This document shows, piece by piece, positions 17,435 through 26,444 of a stretch of 64,000 bases of DNA; position 1 is the stretch's first letter, and the number at the start of each line of letters is the position of its first letter. The stretch is from Aeromonas veronii. GTDB taxonomy: Bacteria > Pseudomonadota > Gammaproteobacteria > Enterobacterales > Aeromonadaceae. A program made the translations under genes and the position numbers. The DNA is taken from positions 2,533,501-2,597,500 of the forward strand of contig NZ_CP157875.1 in assembly GCF_040215105.1 (NCBI RefSeq). Reading direction: 5' to 3'. The notes under the pieces are model-generated. The model was given only the letters and a program-made list of their open reading frames with translations. It was not told the DNA's origin and made no database searches.

Positions 17435-17805
17435 TTTATTGTTCTATTTTGCCCCTGAATTAACAATTTGGGGCATGTTGGCGGGAAAATCGTGAGAAAG
17501 GCGTCTATTCGGTGCCATTTGACCGCGTGTTGCGGGTAAATGAGCGAGCGGCCAACGACCGCCACGGGGCGAAATCATTTATATGGTAAAACCACACAAA
17601 ACCAGTGTGAATAATTACCATTTATAGATTGTTTAGAGATAAATATTGCTTAGTTGAAGGTTTACGATATCAAAAATAGAGTTATGACTCTTTTTTCATC
17701 AACTCACTTGATCCGGGTCAAGCGCTAATAACAGAGAGAACGATAGACTCCCCTCCCCCAAGAACAGCCCTATTTGAGACAATACAAGGCCTCCAGACTG
17801 CGCCC
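17435..17805. other. AT-rich regulatory region between receptor and diguanylate cyclase genes
   Basis: About 370 bases without a gene. It contains a nested palindrome at 17583-17621 (outer arms ATGGTAA/TTACCAT, inner arms CACAC/GTGTG), a small AGAGT/ACTCT hairpin followed by T6 at 17678-17696, and an FNR-like box at 17708-17721. Promoters for both divergent transcription units must lie here. Confidence 0.6.
17708..17721 (+). promoter_or_regulatory. FNR/ANR-like box upstream of the c-di-GMP gene pair
   Basis: TTGAT-CCGG-GTCAA matches the FNR consensus TTGAT-N4-ATCAA at 9 of 10 defined positions. It is centred about 91 bp before the ATG of the diguanylate cyclase. Oxygen-dependent control of the pair is inferred from this site alone. 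Confidence 0.6.
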
Positions 17806-19326
17806 ATGAACAACATCATCAACAAAGATCTGCACTGCAACACCCAGCTCAATGTCTCCTTTGGCGTGATCATGCTGACCCTCACCATCGGCATGGCGAC
17901 CGTCAGTTACATCATTCAGCGCGCGGCCGAGCAGCAGTATCACGGGATGGCGGCCATGTTCGTCCACAACATGGCGACCCAGTTCATCGAGCAGCAGTTC
18001 AAGCCGCTGGAATACACCCTCAACGAGACCAGCAACTTCATCGATGAACCGAGGCTGGCGGCCTTCCTCCATGAAGAGCAATCTCCATTGCGCACCGTGC
18101 TGATACAAACGTTGTCCATCAATCCCAACATTTCGAGTATCGTGGCCTCCGACCTGCAGGGGCACTTCAATACCGTTCCCTTCCTGGCGGTCGCTGCCGA
18201 TTTCGATGCCACCACGCGCCCCTGGTTCCGATCCTCCACCTCCCGCAGCCTGTTCATCAATTACAGTGATCACTACACCAATGCGCAGACCGGACAGCAG
18301 ACCGTCTCCTTCTCCCAGCTCATCGTCAGCCAGGATGGCTATCCCCTCGGCACCCTGGCCATGGATCTGAACCTCGAGCATCTGAGCTACCCGCTGCGCC
18401 AGTTGAAGAGCCCGCTCAGGGGAGAGTTCTACGTGGTGGACAGGGCCGGTGACATCCTGCTCCATTCGGATGTGAGCAACCTGTTTCGCCACAGCATCGA
18501 TCCCATCCTCATCGGCAAGATGACCAATGGGGAAGATCATCTCCATGACAGGCAAAGCCGGACCCACTTTTACTACTACTCCTTCTCCAACCCGGACTGG
18601 TTTGTGATCTATGCCGTCAGCGATGACGATTTCAACGACGCCAGCCGGGCCGATGCCGATCTGCTGCTGATCGCCATTCCGGTCTGCCTGCTGATCTGCC
18701 TGCTCTGCTGGGGCTCCCTGCGCAACTCCATCAACAAGATGCTGATCCAGATCGTCGCCATGATGCGGGTCGGGCGCCTCGAACTGGACAAACCCGACCA
18801 TCTGCTGCGCCAAGAGATCCAGCATGGTCACGAGCAGATGCAGGAGGCCGTGACCGCCTCCACCACGGATGGCCTCACCGGCCTGTTCAACCGCCGCAGC
18901 TTCGATCAGGATCTGGCGGCCTGGGTCGGCAGCGGCCAGCCCTTCTTCCTCGGCATGATTGACCTGGACAACTTCAAGGCCATCAACGACCAGCGAGGCC
19001 ACCCCATGGGAGATATCGTGCTCCAGACCGTGGCACAGGTGGGGATGCAGCAGGCAGGCAACCGGGCCAACCTCTACCGCTATGGGGGCGAGGAGCTCGC
19101 CATCATAGTGCCGGGCAATGACAAAGAGGCCGCCAACGCCCTGCTGGAGCGCTGGCGCCAGCAGATCGAGATACGCCAGTGGCGTGAGACCGATATGGTG
19201 GTGACCTTCTCCGCCGGCCTCGGCCAGTGGCGACAGGAGTCCTCCTCACAACTGATCGAGAAGGTTGATCAGGCCCTTTATGACGCCAAACACAGTGGCA
19301 AGAATCGGATACATTATGCCGACTGA
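17806..19326 (+). CDS. Membrane dCache-GGDEF diguanylate cyclase
   Basis: A 506-residue c-di-GMP synthase. A membrane helix at about 17-36 and another at 284-303 enclose a periplasmic sensor region that looks like a double Cache domain (segments such as RPWFRSSTSRSLFINYSDHY and GYPLGTLAMDLNLEHL). The cytoplasmic GGDEF domain follows (about 350-506) with DGLTGLFNRR, DLDNFKAIND and the catalytic site GGEEL at 427-431, an active variant. No RxxD inhibitory site precedes it, so feedback inhibition by c-di-GMP is probably absent. The stop lies 11 bp inside the next gene, which encodes a phosphodiesterase, so synthesis and breakdown are probably co-translated. Confidence 0.9.
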   Translation: MNNIINKDLHCNTQLNVSFGVIMLTLTIGMATVSYIIQRAAEQQYHGMAAMFVHNMATQFIEQQFKPLEYTLNETSNFIDEPRLAAFLHEEQSPLRTVLIQTLSINPNISSIVASDLQGHFNTVPFLAVAADFDATTRPWFRSSTSRSLFINYSDHYTNAQTGQQTVSFSQLIVSQDGYPLGTLAMDLNLEHLSYPLRQLKSPLRGEFYVVDRAGDILLHSDVSNLFRHSIDPILIGKMTNGEDHLHDRQSRTHFYYYSFSNPDWFVIYAVSDDDFNDASRADADLLLIAIPVCLLICLLCWGSLRNSINKMLIQIVAMMRVGRLELDKPDHLLRQEIQHGHEQMQEAVTASTTDGLTGLFNRRSFDQDLAAWVGSGQPFFLGMIDLDNFKAINDQRGHPMGDIVLQTVAQVGMQQAGNRANLYRYGGEELAIIVPGNDKEAANALLERWRQQIEIRQWRETDMVVTFSAGLGQWRQESSSQLIEKVDQALYDAKHSGKNRIHYAD

Positions 19327-20854
19327 GACTCTGGCGCAGCGGCTGCGCCTCGCCTGCCTGCTCAGCCTGGGTCTGCTTGTCGCGCTGACCATGCTCAACC
19401 TGATGCAGGCCGCCACCGGCCTTCGCAAGGATAACGAGCGCAGCCTGCGCCATGTCGAGGCCATGATCGACGCGGCCATCGATGACAGCCAGCAACTGAT
19501 CGAGGAGGCGCGTCCCCTGGTCGGCAAGGCCTGCAAGGAGAACGTCCTGGCGCTGCGGGATCTCATCATCGCCTCCCCCTACGTCAGGGCACTCTATGTG
19601 CTGGAGGGCAGCCGCCTGATCTGCACCACCCTGCATCGGCCCCTGCAGGAGCAGAACCTGCCTCATTATCTTTTTGGCAATCAGGCGCTGATCCTCGCCA
19701 GCCACAGCCCCATCACCAACCAGACCGCCATCCTCTATCGCAAACAGATCGGTGGCCGCACCCTGCTGGCCGAGCTGGACGGCTTTCATATCTTCGGGGC
19801 CCTGCAAGCCGTGAAGGGAGAGGACAACCTCTTCTTCATTCTGGGAGAGCGCGCTCTCGACGGTCATGGTCGTCCCCAGAGCGCCGCCCCCTTGCTGGAA
19901 GAGCAGGGCAAACTGCTCTCCACCTCCCTCGATGGGCATCCCTATCGGCTGGTAGCCCTCAACGGCTACTCGCAGATCCTGGCCTTCGCCTGGGATTACA
20001 ACCGCGACACCCTGCTCGCCACTCCGGTGCTGGCCCTGCTGCTGGGGCTGCTCACCTTCTACCTGAGCGGTCGCGGCGGTTCACCGCGCCGCGAGCTGGC
20101 CAGGGCCCTGGCGGCGCGCGAGTTCATCCCCTATCTGCAACCCGTGATGGACCGCGATGGCAAGCTGTGCGGCTGCGAAGTGCTGATGCGCTGGCACCAC
20201 CCCGAGCAGGGAATGATAGCCCCCAACCACTTCATCCCCCTGGCGGAAGAGTGCGGCTACATAGTGCCCATGACCCGCCAGATGATGGCGCAGGCCCTTG
20301 AGCATTTGCTCACGATGGCAGACCGCCTGCCCCCCGGTTTTCACGTGGCGGTCAATGTGTGCGCCCAGCATTTCAGGAGTCAGGAGATAGTGAGCGAATG
20401 CCACGCCTTCCTGGACGCCCTGGCGGGTCACGACATCCGGCTGGTGCTCGAACTCACCGAGCGGGAGATGCTGGAGTGCGATGCCCAGACCCTGGCCATC
20501 TTTGATGCCCTCGACGACATGGGGGTGCTGGTGGCCATCGACGATTTTGGTACCGGCCACTCCAGCCTCTCCTACTTGCAGACATTTCACGTGGACATCA
20601 TCAAGATCGACCGCAGCTTCATCAAGGGGATCCAGGAAGAGGGGCCCTCTCGTCTCATCGTCGAGAACATCCTGGATCTGGCCCATCGGATGGAGGTGGC
20701 ACTGGTGGCCGAGGGGGTGGAGACCCGGGATCAGGTCGAGATGGTGCGCCACTACGGCATCGACTACCAGCAGGGTTTCTTCTTCGCCAAGCCGCTGCCC
20801 CCCGTCGAGTTCAGCCAGCGCTTTCTCCCCTGTCACCAGGGGCCGCTGGCCTAG
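19316..20854 (+). CDS. CSS-motif EAL phosphodiesterase (PdeC-like)
   Basis: A 512-residue c-di-GMP phosphodiesterase. Two membrane helices (about 12-30 and 233-250) flank a periplasmic CSS-motif domain with cysteines at 73 and 103. E. coli PdeC (YjcC) uses Cys75 and Cys105 with the same 30-residue spacing as a redox-sensitive disulfide. The cytoplasmic EAL domain (about 258-505) has the catalytic signature EVLMRW at 288-293 (EVL in place of EAL), then NVCAQHF, ELTERE, IDDFGTGHSSL, KIDRSFI and EGVET, so it should be active. The start at 19316 gives a short overlap with the cyclase gene. The stop overlaps the convergent AraC gene. Confidence 0.9.
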   Translation: MPTETLAQRLRLACLLSLGLLVALTMLNLMQAATGLRKDNERSLRHVEAMIDAAIDDSQQLIEEARPLVGKACKENVLALRDLIIASPYVRALYVLEGSRLICTTLHRPLQEQNLPHYLFGNQALILASHSPITNQTAILYRKQIGGRTLLAELDGFHIFGALQAVKGEDNLFFILGERALDGHGRPQSAAPLLEEQGKLLSTSLDGHPYRLVALNGYSQILAFAWDYNRDTLLATPVLALLLGLLTFYLSGRGGSPRRELARALAAREFIPYLQPVMDRDGKLCGCEVLMRWHHPEQGMIAPNHFIPLAEECGYIVPMTRQMMAQALEHLLTMADRLPPGFHVAVNVCAQHFRSQEIVSECHAFLDALAGHDIRLVLELTEREMLECDAQTLAIFDALDDMGVLVAIDDFGTGHSSLSYLQTFHVDIIKIDRSFIKGIQEEGPSRLIVENILDLAHRMEVALVAEGVETRDQVEMVRHYGIDYQQGFFFAKPLPPVEFSQRFLPCHQGPLA

Positions 20855-21768
20855 TCCTCGCAGGGGGCGATGGGGAGCCAGTACTCCATGCGGGCATCGT
20901 GCTGCTGGCCGTCGAAGCCCGGGCCGTAGGACTCCAGTTCATAGCCATCCAGCCCCCGATACCCCGAGCCCGGCAGCCAGTGCAGGATGAACCAGTTGAG
21001 GGTGCCGGCCAGCTCGTCGATGGGGCCCACGTGAGTGAGCACGGCATACGCCTGGGGCGGGACCCGCAGCCGTGCCAGACCGGGTGGCAACGTAGCCTCC
21101 TCCTCCACGGCGACCCCGGCCCAATAGGGCAGCGCCGCCTCGTTGGCAAGGGAGACATCCACCACCCCCAGCAACTCGCAGTCCCCTGTCGGCATGCCCC
21201 ACGCCCGAAAAGCGCCCCAGATGGCGGGCACCCGCTGCTGAAAGTCGGGCGCCTCGGCAAAGAGTCCGCGGATCTCCCCCCTCACCCCCTGCAGCAGGAA
21301 GCCCGGCCGGCTCTCCACCCGTACCTGCATCAGCCTGGGCGCCCGTGCCTGCGGCGTCTGGGCGCGGACCAACGGCATGAAGAGCCCCAGCCTCAGCCCC
21401 CGCTTGCGATAGGCGACGGGGGAGCAGCCAAACTGCTGCTTGAAGGCGCGGCTGAAGCTCACCTCCGAGCCAAAGCCATGACTGAGCGCCAGATCCAGCA
21501 CCCGCTGCCTCGTCGAGAGCAACGCCTCGGCCGCCTGGCTCAACCTCAGCTCTCGCACATATTGCGCCACCGTGAAGCCGGTTTCATGCAGGAACACCCG
21601 CTGCAACTGCCAGCGGGACCAGCAGCTCTGCAAGGCCAGCTGCTCCAGGGAGAGGGGCTCAGCCAGATGGTGGTGGATGTAATCGAGTACCCGCTCGATG
21701 CGGGTGAACTGGGCGCGGGTGGCGGGGCTCGGCGCAAGGGCCGTGGGCAGATCGGACGGGGTCATCAT
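20851..21768 (-). CDS. AraC family regulator with GyrI-like effector domain
   Basis: A 305-residue protein similar in layout to E. coli Rob/SbmC fusions. The N-terminal AraC DNA-binding domain (about residues 20-120) has two helix-turn-helices, including SLEQLALQSCWSRWQLQRVF and the AraC signature FGSEVSFSRAFKQQFGCSPVAYR. A GyrI/BmrR-type small-molecule domain follows (about 145-300). Such proteins usually respond to cationic or amphipathic drugs. The frame is open to 21921; the start at 21768 (ATGATG) is a compromise without a clear ribosome site. It ends convergently on the EAL gene with a 4-bp overlap. Confidence 0.82.
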   Translation of the reverse strand: MMTPSDLPTALAPSPATRAQFTRIERVLDYIHHHLAEPLSLEQLALQSCWSRWQLQRVFLHETGFTVAQYVRELRLSQAAEALLSTRQRVLDLALSHGFGSEVSFSRAFKQQFGCSPVAYRKRGLRLGLFMPLVRAQTPQARAPRLMQVRVESRPGFLLQGVRGEIRGLFAEAPDFQQRVPAIWGAFRAWGMPTGDCELLGVVDVSLANEAALPYWAGVAVEEEATLPPGLARLRVPPQAYAVLTHVGPIDELAGTLNWFILHWLPGSGYRGLDGYELESYGPGFDGQQHDARMEYWLPIAPCED

Positions 21769-22012
21769 GGTGTGCGTTGCAAACAGAAGGCGGCCATGCC
21801 GGGGTGGGGACATTAAACATGGCCGCCCAGCCAGGGGCAAGCACTCCCTGCCCGGATCCGGCCTCGCCGATCCGGGGCCGATGGCCGGACGCGACGGTCT
21901 GAACACTCCACGGCAGTGCAAACATTCACTCTCAATAAAAATGAAAGATCAATAATTCACAAAAACAATAAAAGACAGATAAAAAGACCGCAAAACCATC
22001 ATCAAGCAACGC

Positions 22013-22915
22013 TTATCGCTGATAAAGATTTCCCACGCCGTCGGCGAAATAGCGGCGCAGGGCCTCGATCACCCGCCGCACCTTCTCCGGGATCTCCCGC
22101 TGGGGAGTGATGGCGTGGATCTCCATGGGGGCCACCCGATAATCCGGCAGCAAGGCGAGCAACTGACCCGCCGCGAGATCCTCGGCGATCTCTCCCTCCG
22201 GCTGCAGGGAGATCCCCTGCCCCGCCAACGTGAACTGGCGCAAGGGGAGCACGTTGTTGCACTGCACCCTGGGCTTGGGTTTGACCCTGTGAGCCTGCCC
22301 CTTCTCATCGAAGAAGGCCAGGGCGCCCCCCAGCAGATCCGAGGCCAGCCACTCATGATCCAGCAGATCCGCCGGACTGCGGGGAGTTCCCTTGCGCGCC
22401 AGATAGGCCGGGGCGGCGCACAAGATCATCCGGGTCTGCCCCAGCCTGCGCGCCACCAGGGTGGAATCGGGCGGAGTGCCGACCCGCAGCGCCACATCGA
22501 TGCGCTCGGCAATGAGATCCCGCTTGCCATCGTCGGCGATTAGCTGGATGCACAGACCAGGATGGGCCTGCAGCAGCGGCGAGAGCGCCCGCGCGAGAGG
22601 TTGCCCGGCCATGCCCACAGGGGCGGTGATCCGCACCTCGCCGAGCAGGCTGTCACGCACCTCGGCAAGGCGCAACTCGGTCTGGTTGAGGGTCTGCTGC
22701 AGGGACTGGCACCCCTGCCACACCACCTCTCCCGCCTCCGTCAGATTGAGTCTGCGGGTGGAGCGATGGAGCAGGGTCAGACCGAGCAGGGCTTCCAGCT
22801 GGCTGATGTGCTGACTGACGGCGGAGGGGGTCATGCCGAGGGCCTTGGCGGCCCCCGTCATGGTGCCCGCCTCCACCACGGCGGCGAAGATGGCGTAGCG
22901 CCTGAGCTGATCCAT
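22013..22915 (-). CDS. LysR family transcriptional regulator
   Basis: A 300-residue LysR protein with an N-terminal helix-turn-helix (AKALGMTPSAVSQHISQLEALLGLTLLHR, about residues 23-50) and a periplasmic-binding-like effector domain containing RITAPVGMAGQPLARALSP. It is of the AaeR/DmlR/PtrR-like group that often controls a neighbouring oxidoreductase. It is divergent from the Rossmann-fold gene at 23016. An 11-bp direct repeat in the intergenic region overlaps its start codon, which would suit autoregulation. Inducer unknown. Confidence 0.88.
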   Translation of the reverse strand: MDQLRRYAIFAAVVEAGTMTGAAKALGMTPSAVSQHISQLEALLGLTLLHRSTRRLNLTEAGEVVWQGCQSLQQTLNQTELRLAEVRDSLLGEVRITAPVGMAGQPLARALSPLLQAHPGLCIQLIADDGKRDLIAERIDVALRVGTPPDSTLVARRLGQTRMILCAAPAYLARKGTPRSPADLLDHEWLASDLLGGALAFFDEKGQAHRVKPKPRVQCNNVLPLRQFTLAGQGISLQPEGEIAEDLAAGQLLALLPDYRVAPMEIHAITPQREIPEKVRRVIEALRRYFADGVGNLYQR

Positions 22916-22965
22916 TATTAAATCCCGCTTACAAGTGATTGCAGTTTATAGTGGATTATTAAATC
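22914..22965. promoter_or_regulatory. Direct repeats in the LysR/oxidoreductase intergenic region
   Basis: ATTATTAAATC occurs at 22914-22924 and again at 22955-22965, 41 bp apart, about four helical turns. The first copy covers the LysR start codon. The arrangement suits cooperative binding on one face of the DNA, but direct rather than inverted symmetry is not the classical LysR box. Confidence 0.45.
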
Positions 22966-23015
22966 ACATTCGGGGGCGTAGGATGAGCTCATTCCAACAG
23001 TGAAGGAGAATCCCC

Positions 23016-23654
23016 ATGAAAATTGCCCTGATCGGTGCCAGTGGTTTTGTCGGTGCAGCCATCCTCGATGAGGCCGTGCGCCGTGGTCACCAGGTGACCG
23101 CCATCGTGCGCAACGTGAGCAAGATAGCCCCCCACCCCCTGGTGCGCGCCGTCGCGGTGGATGCCCAGGATCCCGTGGCTCTGGCCGCCACCCTCGAGGG
23201 GCAGGATCGGGTGATCAGCGCCTACAACCCGGGCTGGGACGTGCCGGACATCCATGAGCAGTATCTCAAGGGGGCCAGCGCCATCGTCACGGCCGCCAAG
23301 GCGGCCAAGCGCTGGCTGCTGGTAGTCGGCGGCGCCGGCAGTCTGGAGATCGCCCCCGGCGTGCAACTGGTGGATACCCCGGACTTCCCGGCTGCCTGGA
23401 AGCAGGGGGCCCTGGCGGCTCGCGACGGCCTCACGGCGCTGCGTGAAGAAAGCACCCTCGACTGGCGTTTCGTCTCCCCCCCCGTTTTCCTCGAACCCGG
23501 CGAGAAGCGCGGCGGCTACCGGCTCGGTGGTGATCAGGTGCTGTTTAGCGGCGACAAGCCCGCCGGGATCACCGTCGGCGATCTGGCCGACGGGGTATTG
23601 AACGAGGCGGAGCAACCCGCCCACCTGCGCCAGCGCTTCACCCTGGGCTACTGA
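23016..23654 (+). CDS. NAD(P)-binding Rossmann oxidoreductase (NmrA/YwnB-like)
   Basis: A 212-residue atypical short-chain dehydrogenase. The N-terminal MKIALIGASGFVGAAILDEA is the nucleotide-binding loop GxSGxxG, and VVGGAGSLEI and WRFVSPPVF follow in the usual places. It is of the length of the NAD(P)H-binding proteins that lack the full SDR catalytic Tyr-Lys pair, so the reaction is uncertain; quinone or flavin reduction is a possibility. The ribosome site GAAGGAG precedes the ATG. It is divergent from a LysR gene that probably controls it. Confidence 0.85.
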   Translation: MKIALIGASGFVGAAILDEAVRRGHQVTAIVRNVSKIAPHPLVRAVAVDAQDPVALAATLEGQDRVISAYNPGWDVPDIHEQYLKGASAIVTAAKAAKRWLLVVGGAGSLEIAPGVQLVDTPDFPAAWKQGALAARDGLTALREESTLDWRFVSPPVFLEPGEKRGGYRLGGDQVLFSGDKPAGITVGDLADGVLNEAEQPAHLRQRFTLGY

Positions 23655-23706
23655 TCTTCCCATCCCCTTGACGCTCCGTCAGAGGGCAGCTAAAAACACC
23701 ATGAAA

Positions 23707-23740
23707 ACGAGGGAGGCTTATGCCTCCCTCGTATTTTTTA
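23707..23740 (+). terminator. Terminator after the Rossmann oxidoreductase
   Basis: Perfect 11-bp stem ACGAGGGAGGC / GCCTCCCTCGT with a TTAT loop, followed by ATTTTTTAT. Confidence 0.9.
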
Positions 23741-24058
23741 TCCTAAAGCAGCAGATTTCGCTGCCTGCCTCGCCCCTGTCGGCCAAAGCGTCCGGTACCA
23801 GCCTCACCGATGAGCAAAGCCGTGCCACGCCTGGCCTCGAAGCCGTTAAAGCCATCCACTCCGAATATAAAACGAATTCCATTTCTAATTTTGTATATAA
23901 CTAAGAATAATTCGTTGTTTTGCCGTTATAACTCCGAACCTTAGTATCCCCTCAAGCCCCTGGCTACCCGCCTCATCCTGGCCACCAGGCCAGCGGCGGC
24001 AGCCACCTCGTCATTGGAACGCGGGAGCGCCCGTATGCGAGCATCTGAGGAGAGACAC
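23741..24058. other. Intergenic region before the 2-oxoglutarate oxygenase
   Basis: About 320 bases without a supported gene. The middle (about 23865-23935) is strikingly AT-rich, has an ACGAAT/ATTCGT inverted repeat and probably carries the promoter. The right part is GC-rich leader ending in the GAGGAGAG ribosome site of the next gene. Confidence 0.45.
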
Positions 24059-25102
24059 ATGGAACACACGTCATTGCCCATCATCGATCTCGCCGCCCTG
24101 AGCGGTGCCCCCGACAGCCGTCGCCAGATGTTGGCAAGGCTCGGCCAGGCGGCGCGAGAGGTGGGCTTCTTCTATCTGATTGGCCACGATCTGAGCCCGG
24201 AGCAGCAGCGGGAGATGCTGGCGCTGGCGGCCCGCTTCTTCGCCCTGCCTGAGCAGGAAAAACGGGCGGTGCAGATGGTGCACTCCCCCCATTTTCGCGG
24301 TTACAACCAGGTGGGCGCCGAGCTCACCCGCGCCCGGCCGGATCTGCGGGAGCAGTTCGACATCATGGGGGAAGAGGCGGCGCTCCCGGCGGCAGAGATC
24401 CATCAGCCCTGGCAGCGGCTCATCGGTCCCAACCAGTGGCCGGCGGCCCTGCCCGAGATGCAGGAGGCGCTGCTGGCCTGGCAGGCGCGACTCACCGGCA
24501 TCACGCTCACCCTGCTCGATGCCTTCGCCGAGGCACTGGCCCAGCCACCGGGCGTCTTCGATGAGAGCATTCGCGGCACCCCCTATCAGCACATGAAGCT
24601 CATCCACTACCCGGGACAGGTCGCGGGTGGCAGTGGGCAAGGGGTCGGCGCCCACAAGGATCCGGGCTACCTGACCCTGGTGATGCAGGACGATCACTCC
24701 GGCCTCGAAGTGGAGACGGCCAGCGGCTGGATCTCCGCCCCGCCCCTGCCGGGCGCTCTGGTGGTCAACATCGGCGAGCTGCTGGAGCTCGCCTCCAACG
24801 GCTACTTGAAAGCAACCTTGCACCGGGTGAAGAGCCCGCCCCCCGGCGTCTCGCGCCTCTCCCTCGCCTTCTTCATGGCGGCGAGGCTGGACGCCAGGGT
24901 GCCGCTGCTGATCCTCTCACCCGAGCAGGCGGCCGAGGCGCAGGGGCCCGAGAGCGATCCCGCCAATCCGCTCTTCTATGAGGTGGGCGAAAACGTGCTC
25001 AAGGGACGACTGCGCTCCCACCCGGACGTGGCGGCCCGCCACTATGGCGTCACCCAAGCGGCCCGACGGGACACAGTCAGCGCCCTGCCCGAGCCCGTAT
25101 GA
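24059..25102 (+). CDS. 2-oxoglutarate/Fe(II)-dependent oxygenase (isopenicillin N synthase family)
   Basis: A 347-residue non-heme iron oxygenase. The N-terminal DIOX_N domain begins SLPIIDLAAL and contains GFFYLIGHDLS. The C-terminal jelly-roll carries the iron triad: H and D in GAHKDPGYLTLV and the second histidine in ATLHRVKSP, with the 2-oxoglutarate-binding RLSLAFF following. ATG 24059 has GAGGAGAG just upstream. Bacterial members oxidise varied small molecules, and one group makes ethylene; nothing here fixes the substrate. It is followed by a terminator and then an unlinked-looking sulfur amino acid gene in the same direction. Confidence 0.85.
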   Translation: MEHTSLPIIDLAALSGAPDSRRQMLARLGQAAREVGFFYLIGHDLSPEQQREMLALAARFFALPEQEKRAVQMVHSPHFRGYNQVGAELTRARPDLREQFDIMGEEAALPAAEIHQPWQRLIGPNQWPAALPEMQEALLAWQARLTGITLTLLDAFAEALAQPPGVFDESIRGTPYQHMKLIHYPGQVAGGSGQGVGAHKDPGYLTLVMQDDHSGLEVETASGWISAPPLPGALVVNIGELLELASNGYLKATLHRVKSPPPGVSRLSLAFFMAARLDARVPLLILSPEQAAEAQGPESDPANPLFYEVGENVLKGRLRSHPDVAARHYGVTQAARRDTVSALPEPV

Positions 25103-25110
25103 ATAGACAG

Positions 25111-25136
25111 GGGATGGCCCAATGCCATCCCGTTTT
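25111..25136 (+). terminator. Terminator after the 2-oxoglutarate oxygenase
   Basis: Stem GGGATGGC / GCCATCCC with a CCAAT loop, followed by GTTTT. It separates this gene from the trans-sulfuration enzyme gene. Confidence 0.78.
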
Positions 25137-25216
25137 CGGGAAGGAACGCCCTTCCCCAGCCACAATAAACAGATCAAGCAGATGGCCAGCCAGCCTGGCA
25201 ATGACGGAGAAAAACA

Positions 25217-26380
25217 ATGAAATTCAAGACCATGAGCGTGCACAGCGGCCAGCGTATCGATCCCCAGACCGGCGCCCTCACCACCCCGCTCTACCAGAGC
25301 AGCACCTTCAGCTACGTCAATGCCCAGGCGGGCAAGGAGCGCTTCGCCGGCCAGGCACCGGGCTTTATCTACAGCCGCTTTGGCAACCCCACCACGGCAG
25401 AGCTGGAGCTGAAACTCGCGGCGCTGGAGGGGGCAGACGAAGCCTTGGTGGTGGCGAGCGGCATGGCGGCAGTGAGCGCCATCATGTATGCCCTGGCAGA
25501 CAGCGGCGATGAAGTGGCCTATATCGGCCCCCTCTATGGCGGCACCGATGCCTTCTTGAAGCAGACCTTCAGCCGCGCCGGCATCCGGGTTACCGCCTAC
25601 GACAGCGATCAGGATCTGCTGGCCAACATCAGCCCCGCCACCAAGGTGGTGCTGTTCGAGACGCTGACCAACCCCACCCTCAAGGTGGTGGATCCCCGCA
25701 TCGTGGTGGAGGCGGCCCGCAAGGTGGGAGCCATCACGGTGTGTGACAACACCTTCCTCACCCCCTATCTGCTGCGTCCGCTGGAGCTTGGCATCGACAT
25801 CGTGATGCACAGCGGCACCAAGTACCTGGGCGGTCACGGCGACATCATCGCCGGGGTGGTGGCGGGCTCTCACGCCCTGATGAAGTCCATCCGCACCGTT
25901 GCCCTCAAACACATCGGCTCCCCCATCGGGCCGCAGGAGGCCTATCTGCTGCAGCGCGGGGTCAAGACCTTGCCCCTGCGCATGGACGCCCATCTGCACA
26001 ACGCCCAGAAAGTGGCCGACTTCCTCGCCGCTCACCCGGCGGTGAAGAGGGTGATCTACCCGGGGCTTGCCAGTCACCCGGGCCACGATGCCCTCGGCGC
26101 CTTCGCCAGCGGCTTTGGCGGCATGGTGAGTATCGAGCTGGAGGGGGGCTTTGAGCGCTGCGCCGCCCTGCTCGACAACCTGCAACTGTTCGTGCAGGCG
26201 GTGAGCCTCGGGGATCTCGAGAGCCTGGCCTGCCACCCGGCCAGCACCACCCATGCCGCCATGGACGAGGAGAGCCGCCTCGCCGCCGGGGTGAACGATG
26301 ATCTCATCCGCTTCAGCATCGGGGTGGAGGATGCGGACGACCTCATCGCCGATCTGGCGGCGGCCCTGGCGCTGATCTGA
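25217..26380 (+). CDS. PLP-dependent trans-sulfuration family enzyme (cystathionine/methionine gamma-lyase type)
   Basis: A 387-residue Cys/Met-metabolism PLP enzyme. Landmarks are YSRFGNPT (Tyr52, Arg54, cofactor phosphate from the partner subunit), ASGMAA at 80-85, LYGGT with the catalytic tyrosine at 107, and SGTKYLGGHGD with the PLP-binding Lys202. Family members catalyse beta- or gamma-elimination or replacement on sulfur amino acids. Methionine gamma-lyases usually have a cysteine just after the LYG motif; here it is glycine, so cystathionine gamma-lyase or homocysteine desulfhydrase activity is at least as likely. A single gene with its own terminator. Confidence 0.85.
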   Translation: MKFKTMSVHSGQRIDPQTGALTTPLYQSSTFSYVNAQAGKERFAGQAPGFIYSRFGNPTTAELELKLAALEGADEALVVASGMAAVSAIMYALADSGDEVAYIGPLYGGTDAFLKQTFSRAGIRVTAYDSDQDLLANISPATKVVLFETLTNPTLKVVDPRIVVEAARKVGAITVCDNTFLTPYLLRPLELGIDIVMHSGTKYLGGHGDIIAGVVAGSHALMKSIRTVALKHIGSPIGPQEAYLLQRGVKTLPLRMDAHLHNAQKVADFLAAHPAVKRVIYPGLASHPGHDALGAFASGFGGMVSIELEGGFERCAALLDNLQLFVQAVSLGDLESLACHPASTTHAAMDEESRLAAGVNDDLIRFSIGVEDADDLIADLAAALALI

Positions 26381-26444
26381 GGCCGCGCTGACGCGGCCCC
26401 AGCCCGCCTCATCGCAGGGCAGCCTCGCCGGGACACGCAAAAGC

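Noticed and set aside
23668-23904. 78-codon frame after the Rossmann oxidoreductase
   Set aside because: It runs through a strong rho-independent terminator and then through AT-rich DNA; no plausible ribosome site.
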